A stretch of 64,000 bases of DNA from Cryptomeria japonica. Taxonomy: Eukaryota > Streptophyta > Pinopsida > Cupressales > Cupressaceae. The translations under genes and the position numbers were made by a program. Location: the NCBI RefSeq assembly GCF_030272615.1, contig NC_081411.1, forward strand, positions 826,884,897 through 826,948,896, given 5' to 3'. Positions 56,740-64,000 of this stretch are shown here, piece after piece; positions within the stretch are counted from its first letter, which is position 1; each line of letters opens with the position of its first letter. Under the pieces are notes generated by a model. That model did not search any database, was not told where the DNA came from, and saw nothing but the letters and a program-made list of their open reading frames with translations.

Positions 56740-59700
56740 CGTGAAACATTTGAGGCCTTGAGTCACCTGACTGGAAATTTGTTATTAAAAGATTTCTGGA
56801 GCATCATAAAAACTTAGATTTTCTGATGTTACAAGAACTTAAATATCTTGGGTTCTCCCTCAACACCACACTTGACTTCATTTGGCAAGATGCAATCAAA
56901 GTCTGTACCAACCACCCGAGAGGAAAAGGAGGAGTTGGTCTTCTTATCGCACCTAAATGGACAATGTACCTCAAGGATAAAGCGACCTCCCCTGTAATAG
57001 AGTAGCTTGGGTTACCTTAGATATTAAGGGTTCTTGCTTTGGCATATGCTCCGTTTATGCATCTAACGATTATAAGGAAAGAATATCCCTCTGGAATTGG
57101 CTAACTTCCCTCCCAAATATCCCCTAGATCATGGCGGGGATTTTAATATGATTGAATCTTACAATGACAAGGCTGGGGGACTTCCGTTTGAATAGAAAAA
57201 CTCAGAAAGACCTCACTGGGATAGGTTGAAACAACACCTTCAATTGTTTGACCCCTTGGAAGGCACTAAACCTGACACCCCTAACCTATGGCACACTTGG
57301 TGCAACTTTCAGTAAAACACTAAGAGGATGTAATCTAGGCTAGATAGATTCTATGCTAATAAGGACTTTTTCTCCTTTTCCCCCAATTAGTTTGGGAATG
57401 CAGTTGTAGTTTTACCAACTACCCTGTCTAACCACTTCCCCATTTTAGCCAATATTAACATCAGGAACTCCATCACCCCTATCCATCCTCGCAATAATAA
57501 ATTCTTTCTTAACACCTCCTTGCTACTAGATGAGGATGTCCTAAATGCCATCAAACTAATTAGACTCTTCAACTTCTAGCCACATTTCCCCCAATCCCAC
57601 ATGCTTAGAAGGTAGAGGAACATTTCCTCCTGGCAGAATCTTCTCCAAACCATTGGCCAAAAAAAAGCCAAGGACTTTAGATTCATAGAAAAAACTCTTA
57701 CCCATCGGCTTCACTCCCTAGAACATGAAATTCAACTTCAGCCTTCTTCTCCTACCCTGGCCAAAAATGTCTCTGAGGCTAGAGATATCCTCAGGAAACA
57801 CCAGCAGGTTAAAATCATATGTGCCTTCATCCAAGCCTGCAATCACTAGCTCCAGTTTGGTAATAAGGGCTCCAAAATATCCTTTAATCTGCTTAAACAA
57901 AAACAGACCAGGGAAAAAATACATAGAATAACTATAGATGATAAGGAACTCCTAGATATAAATGACATTAAAGAAGCCTTTGAATTATTTTACAAGACTC
58001 TGTTTACCTCTGAGGACAATGAGTCGTCAATAGAGGCCCATACCAAATGTAGGACCATTATTCCTAATGGAATCTCTAAGGATGAAGCCAGCCTCCTCAA
58101 AGCTAAGATAACCATGCAAGAAATAAAGGATGCCATTAAGGCTCTCAAGGATAGAAAGGCCCCAGGCCCTGCTGGACTTCCTGCTGAATTCTACAAAACT
58201 AACATTGACTGGATCTCCAACGGCCTATTTGACATCTACAATGAAGCCCTTGCCATTGGCACCCTGGGGGAGTTCATAAATAGGGGTATTATTAAGATTA
58301 TTCCAAAGGAAGGGGACAAATCCCTAATTAAAAATTGGAGGCCAATTAATCTCCTCAATGTCTCCTACAAAATCATGGCCAAAGCCTTAGCCTCTCGCCT
58401 TGAGAAGATCCTCCCAAAATTCATCTGCTCCACCCAAAAAGGCTTCATTAGAGGCAGATACATCTTGGAGAACCTTGTAATGAGTTGGGAGTCCATGGAA
58501 TGGGCTAGAACCTCGAACCAAGACGTCGCCATGTTCCTTGTCGACTTTGAGAAAGCATATGACAAGGTGGAGTGGGACTTCATCCTCATGATGCTCTCAG
58601 CCTTTGGCTTTCCTAGAGAGTTCTATGACTATGTTCGAATCCTCCTCAAGGATTCATCCACCCTGGTTGAAGTCAATGGAGCCCTTTCCTAGCCTATTCC
58701 CCTATCTAGATCAATTAGGCAGGGCTGCCCCCTTGCCCCTGCTCTGTTTGTCATTGCTTCTGATACCCTGTATTATCTCCTTAGAGATGACACCCTATCC
58801 CCCCGTGTCCAAGGCATTAGTATGCCAGACGACTCTGAACTGATCAACATCCAGTTTGCTGGGTCAAGGGAAAGATAGATAGTAAACTCAACAAGTGGGA
58901 CAATAGGGTCCTCTCCCTTGCTAGCAGGATTCAAGTCTGCCAAAAAATCCTATCTTCATACAACATCTACTACTCCTCAGTATGGATGTTCAGTAATTAC
59001 CAAGTCTTTGAAATCCAACAGGCCATCAAACGGTTCCTATGGTCTGATGGGAAGGGTAAAAGGAAAGCTCACGCGGTCAAGTGGTCATGGTGCCACTTGG
59101 ATAAAAAACTGGGTGGGCTAGGCCTCATGGATCTTAGGCTACAAGGTATCTCCCTTGCTGCCAAATGGATATTTCACTCACTAGAAGGACAAGAACCCTG
59201 GAAAATCCTCATTAGAAACAACATACAAAACGACATTCCCAAAAATGCCAAAACTTGGAAAGCCCTCCATTTCAGTGACTTAATTGCAGGCAGTTTCCCT
59301 ATGTCTGTCCAAGGCACCTGGGTGTTTAAATCCATCTGGAAAGCTTGGGAGCATGTGCGTGGTCTCATTAACAATTCGAGCATCAATTGTGATAGTACCC
59401 TACATGGTGAAAGGTCAATATGGTGGAACTTGCATCATTACTCCAAACCCCTTGCCTTAACCCAGGGTTGCTTTGCTAAGCACTGGCATAATAAAGGAAT
59501 CAAGTACATTATGGATATTCTAGAACATGATAACCTTATCAGTTGGGAGGCTCTTAGCACTAAATATGATCTCCCTGCATCGCATAAGAAGACATACAAT
59601 ATGATTAAAAATGCTTGCACTCCCTTTGATCTCCCTAAAAACACCCAAGTGGACGCCCATAGGTACCTTACATTCCTATGGAAGTATGGCTCCACCCTCC

Positions 59701-60326
59701 CTCAGATCAAAGCCAAATCTATCTATACCCTGCTCAATAGTGACCTTGCGGTAATCGAACATATCGACACTCTGTGGTATGTTAACCATACCCCCCACAC
59801 TTGGCAGAAAACGTTTGAAAAGCTCTGGCGGTCCCCCATTCCCCCTAAGATCAAATGTTTCAGATGGCAATTTATGTTGGATAGATTATCTATTAGGAAT
59901 AAATTGGCTACATATGACCGGTGTTCTGTCTGCAGAAAACCTGAGACCGTGCATCACATCTTTTTTGACTACCCCTTTTCTAGAGAAATTTGGCTTCTGT
60001 TTGGAATTGCTATCACAGAATCTATTTTTACTCATGATATAGTTATTGGTTTTATTCATGGACTGAGGAAGGATACTAATCTAGTTTGGCAAATTTTATC
60101 TTCTTACATTCTCTGGTTTATTTGGAAACTTAGAAATGAGGAGAAGTTCCAAGGTATTACAAGGGAACGTACTAAGTTTTTAAAAAAACTCACACATTAC
60201 AAAATTGTTACAGTGCAAGTCTATTTTTTTAATGAACCTCGAGAGAAACAAGCTATTGTGACTTCTAAAAGATGCCAGAGCAACCATGTTTGTCTACGAG
60301 ATGCAAGACAGGTACGAATGGGCTAG
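56740..60326 (+). pseudogene. LINE ORF2: endonuclease-reverse transcriptase, broken
   Basis: The endonuclease part (56,760-57,480) reads in pieces with several stops and a one-base loss near 56,765. RT is best preserved in 58,114-58,692: KDRKAPGPAGLPAEFYK, NWRPINLLNVSYKIMAK, QKGFIRGRYILEN and FLVDFEKAYDKVEWDF. After a stop at 58,690 come RQGCPLAPALF and IQFA, but the FADD box and following residues are deleted near 58,860. The frame resumes within the thumb region. The last open part, 58,986-60,326, holds the C-terminal zinc-finger region (CSVCRKPETVHHIFFDYPF). Without FADD it cannot polymerise. Confidence 0.85.
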
Positions 60327-60687
60327 ACTCATTGAGAACCAAGTCTCCTTTGACAAGGCAGTGAAGAAACTGATAAAGGATCTACAAAATAGCAGGCCTC
60401 ATCCCTTCAACAGAATTGAGATGTGCTCCCAGGTCCTAGCAAGAAAGAAGGTTGTTTGGATGGAAGGAGAACAAGGCTGGACCACGTGGCTGGAGGACCA
60501 GGATGAGGTTCTCCAATAGTGATTTACTCTGCTATGTCTCCTTTTTTTGGTTAAAAGAGATAAGTGTATATAAGCCTCTCTCTGGCTCCTCATTTTGGCG
60601 GTTGAGGCCCTGCCCACCGCTCCCTAATCTTGTATAAACTCTTGGTCTATTTCTTTGGACTCTCAATATCTAATATAAAAAAAAAAA

Positions 60688-62400
<1,713 letters not shown>

Positions 62401-62955
62401 TATTACCTATGTTCCACCTGGGTTGTTGTCTATGTCATTTACAATCAGAATCATTTGAAACTGATACACACTATAAGCAGTGCAAGATCACATCATTAGC
62501 CATTTTACACTCTCTGAATGTTGAATACAAATACCAAATTAGTTGGAAGCCATTTTATCCTGTACAGGTAAATGAGGGTTTGCTAAATATAAGTGCTTGC
62601 ATCCTGTGAATTTTAACATGCCCAAATTGTTCGAGGACAAAGATGCATGTATTCCTCACTTTGAAATTCGACATCATAGGTATAGCATTTCCATTTCTTA
62701 GCTCTTCCAATAATCAAATGCATTTAATTGTTGAATAGTAGTTACAAATCAAAATTTGGTGAGTTTTTGTTCATTTATTGGCTCTATCTGAATATTACGA
62801 TTTTTTTTTTTTGGCATTTCAATGAAACAAGACTTTAGCAGTGCTACATTAGAATTTCTTAGTAGCAAATGTTGAAGGAAACTCTTACCTTTTGTTAAAT
62901 TGCATTTCTCAAATCACTAATTTGAATCCCATGTATAGGATACCTGATCTTAAAA
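62401..62955 (+). other. Spacer with weak exon-like pieces
   Basis: The open frame 62,409-62,609 has no recognisable domain. A short open stretch at about 62,610-62,680 ending CATAG|GTATAG looks exon-like but matches nothing I know. It could belong to the same unit as the IMP-dehydrogenase-like fragment downstream; there is no proof. Confidence 0.3.
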
Positions 62956-63180
62956 TTGGAAGACAAGCACTTCATAAATGAGTTGGCTTATGTGAGGAGG
63001 GGTTGCCATGGAATTGATGTTATAGCTGGAAATGTGGTAACTACTTACCAGGTCAAGAATTTGATAGATGCAGGGGCAGATGTATTTAGAGTTGGGATGG
63101 GCTCAGGTTCAATATGCACCATAGAAGAAGTATGTGTTGTTGGAAGAGGACACATCATTCATGTTAATAGTCACATCTAG
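62956..63180 (+). pseudogene. IMP-dehydrogenase-like fragment
   Basis: The frame contains GIDVIAGNVVTTYQVKNLI, AGADVFRVGMGSGSICT and EVCVVGRG. These correspond to the phosphate-binding strand and the catalytic Cys loop of IMP dehydrogenase, the enzyme that makes XMP from IMP in guanine nucleotide synthesis. The active-site Cys in SGSICT is kept, but GADG is GADV and CTTQ is CTIE. Similarity starts near 62,985 and ends at 63,155, about 57 residues against some 500 in the full enzyme. No neighbouring exons were found, so it is probably a captured or relic exon. Confidence 0.7.
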
Positions 63181-64000
63181 TTTCAACACCACTTTTTGTT
63201 TGGTAAATTGTTAAGCACACTAAGTGGGAACAAAATTTGGTAAGCTTCATACCACATGGCTAAAAATCCCTATTATGTTGGTTGTTTTAACAAGAGTAGT
63301 TTGGGGTTGTCCATAGGTTGATCGCCCTAAAAAACACAATAAGTATACAAAGTATAATATGTCTCACATCATTTAAATCACAACCAGCATGAACAAAAAT
63401 TAATTGTTGTTCATGCATCAAGCCAAATGTGAGTACCATATTTTATAAATATAGACCATCTTTCTCAAGGTTTAAAAGGGATGGCTTGAAAAATGGTTGC
63501 GGTTGAAGAGTAATCTGTATGTTGAATTTTCAACAAGACATTTTGTCAAACAATTATGTGCATTGTCTGTGCATCTACATTTTGCAGCTTCAAGATCAAC
63601 ATTTGAGAAATATCCCCTTCAAGTTATGCTTTGATGGACATCCATAACCTCTACTAAATCTCCCTTGTAATTTAGTTTTACCACACCCAATGGCATTCGC
63701 TTGAAGGTTTCTAAAGCCTTTTCAACATATCCATTTAGTGCATATCACTGAAATTATTGCAGATCACAAGAACATAATTATTTGATGTATTAACAAACCC
63801 ACGTACCTAGTTTGGACTTTATTATGCTTTGATGAGTGGCAATACTCTGTTCTAGAGTTTGCTTTGATGAATGGTGACACTCTGTTCTAGAGTTTGCAGC
63901 TATATACGATGTCTTTATTGCAGTCTTTTTGTGTAGAGTTGCACATTTTGCACTCATAAGTACCCATCCATTTCTTAGACAGTTCACAGTTTGTGTTTTG
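63181..64000. other. Unassigned sequence at the right end
   Basis: No gene was recognised. A 40-bp word with TTTGATGA and TGACACTCTGTTCTAGAGTTTGC recurs at about 63,829 and 63,861. The frame 63,790-63,987 (-) has no domain. Confidence 0.45.

Larger units (their letters stand above)
54900..60687 (+). mobile_element. L1-type LINE retrotransposon, defective
   Basis: The element has a short 5' region, ORF1 (55,072-56,727), ORF2 (about 56,740-60,326), a short 3' region and a terminal A run at 60,677-60,687. The order endonuclease, RT, C-terminal zinc finger is that of plant L1 elements. It lies in the intron that followed exon 2 of TNL copy B. The exact 5' end and target duplication were not found; similarity of copy B to copy A ends near 54,785. 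Many stops, frame breaks and an internal deletion in RT make it inactive. Confidence 0.85.

Overview
The window reads as nuclear DNA of a seed plant, most likely a conifer. The reasons are the TIR-NB-LRR genes of the type common in conifers, long AT-rich spacers, and a dense stack of old, nested, mutated transposable elements. The assignment to a conifer is inference; no species marker was seen. No gene in the window is clearly intact. Layout, left to right. 1-3.1 kb: AT-rich DNA with nothing recognised. 3,138-7,761 (+): a six-exon TIR-NB-LRR resistance-type gene (copy A) with all signature motifs and good splice sites, but two small frame breaks visible by comparison with copy B at 53.4-54.7 kb. 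8.57-12.7 kb (+): a 5' LTR, primer-binding site and leader of a degraded Ty3/gypsy element. 13.3-16.9 kb: a 3.6-kb array of short alternating inverted repeats with a 90-bp higher-order unit. 17.05-20.1 kb (+): a decayed DDE-type DNA-transposase-like gene. 20.1-22.0 kb: two tandem repeat families (about 76 bp and 358 bp). 22.5-41.25 kb (-): a second, multi-exon gene that I do not recognise, convergent with the transposase and split by a 16-kb retrotransposon sitting in one of its introns. 23,389-39,456 (-): that retrotransposon, a full-length Tat/Ogre-type Ty3/gypsy element with 1.8-kb LTRs and a 5-bp target duplication ACTAG. 41,925-49,759 (-): a 7.8-kb non-autonomous gag-protease-only LTR element with target duplication CATCT, nested inside the gag gene of another gypsy element (pieces at 41.6-41.9 and 49.8-50.7 kb). 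51.5-53.4 kb (-): a truncated Ty1/copia element (gag, primer-binding site, LTR). 53.4-54.7 kb (+): TIR-NB-LRR copy B, truncated 5' by the copia LTR and 3' by a LINE. 54.9-60.7 kb (+): an L1-type LINE with ORF1 and ORF2, broken. 60.7-64 kb: AT-rich DNA, a TA/GA microsatellite and a small IMP-dehydrogenase-like fragment. Two themes link the parts. First, the nesting can be read base by base: two target-site duplications are exact, and one host reading frame resumes directly across the inserted element. Second, the long reading frames (16-kb element, gag-protease element, both genes of the putative DNA transposon) keep frame over kilobases and are closed mainly by in-frame stops that C-to-T changes of CGA, CAG or CAA would explain. 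That is the pattern expected of long-term cytosine methylation of silenced repeats. The most novel-looking item is the convergent pair formed by the transposase-like gene and the unrecognised Cys-rich multi-exon gene, which may be the two genes of one undescribed DNA transposon.
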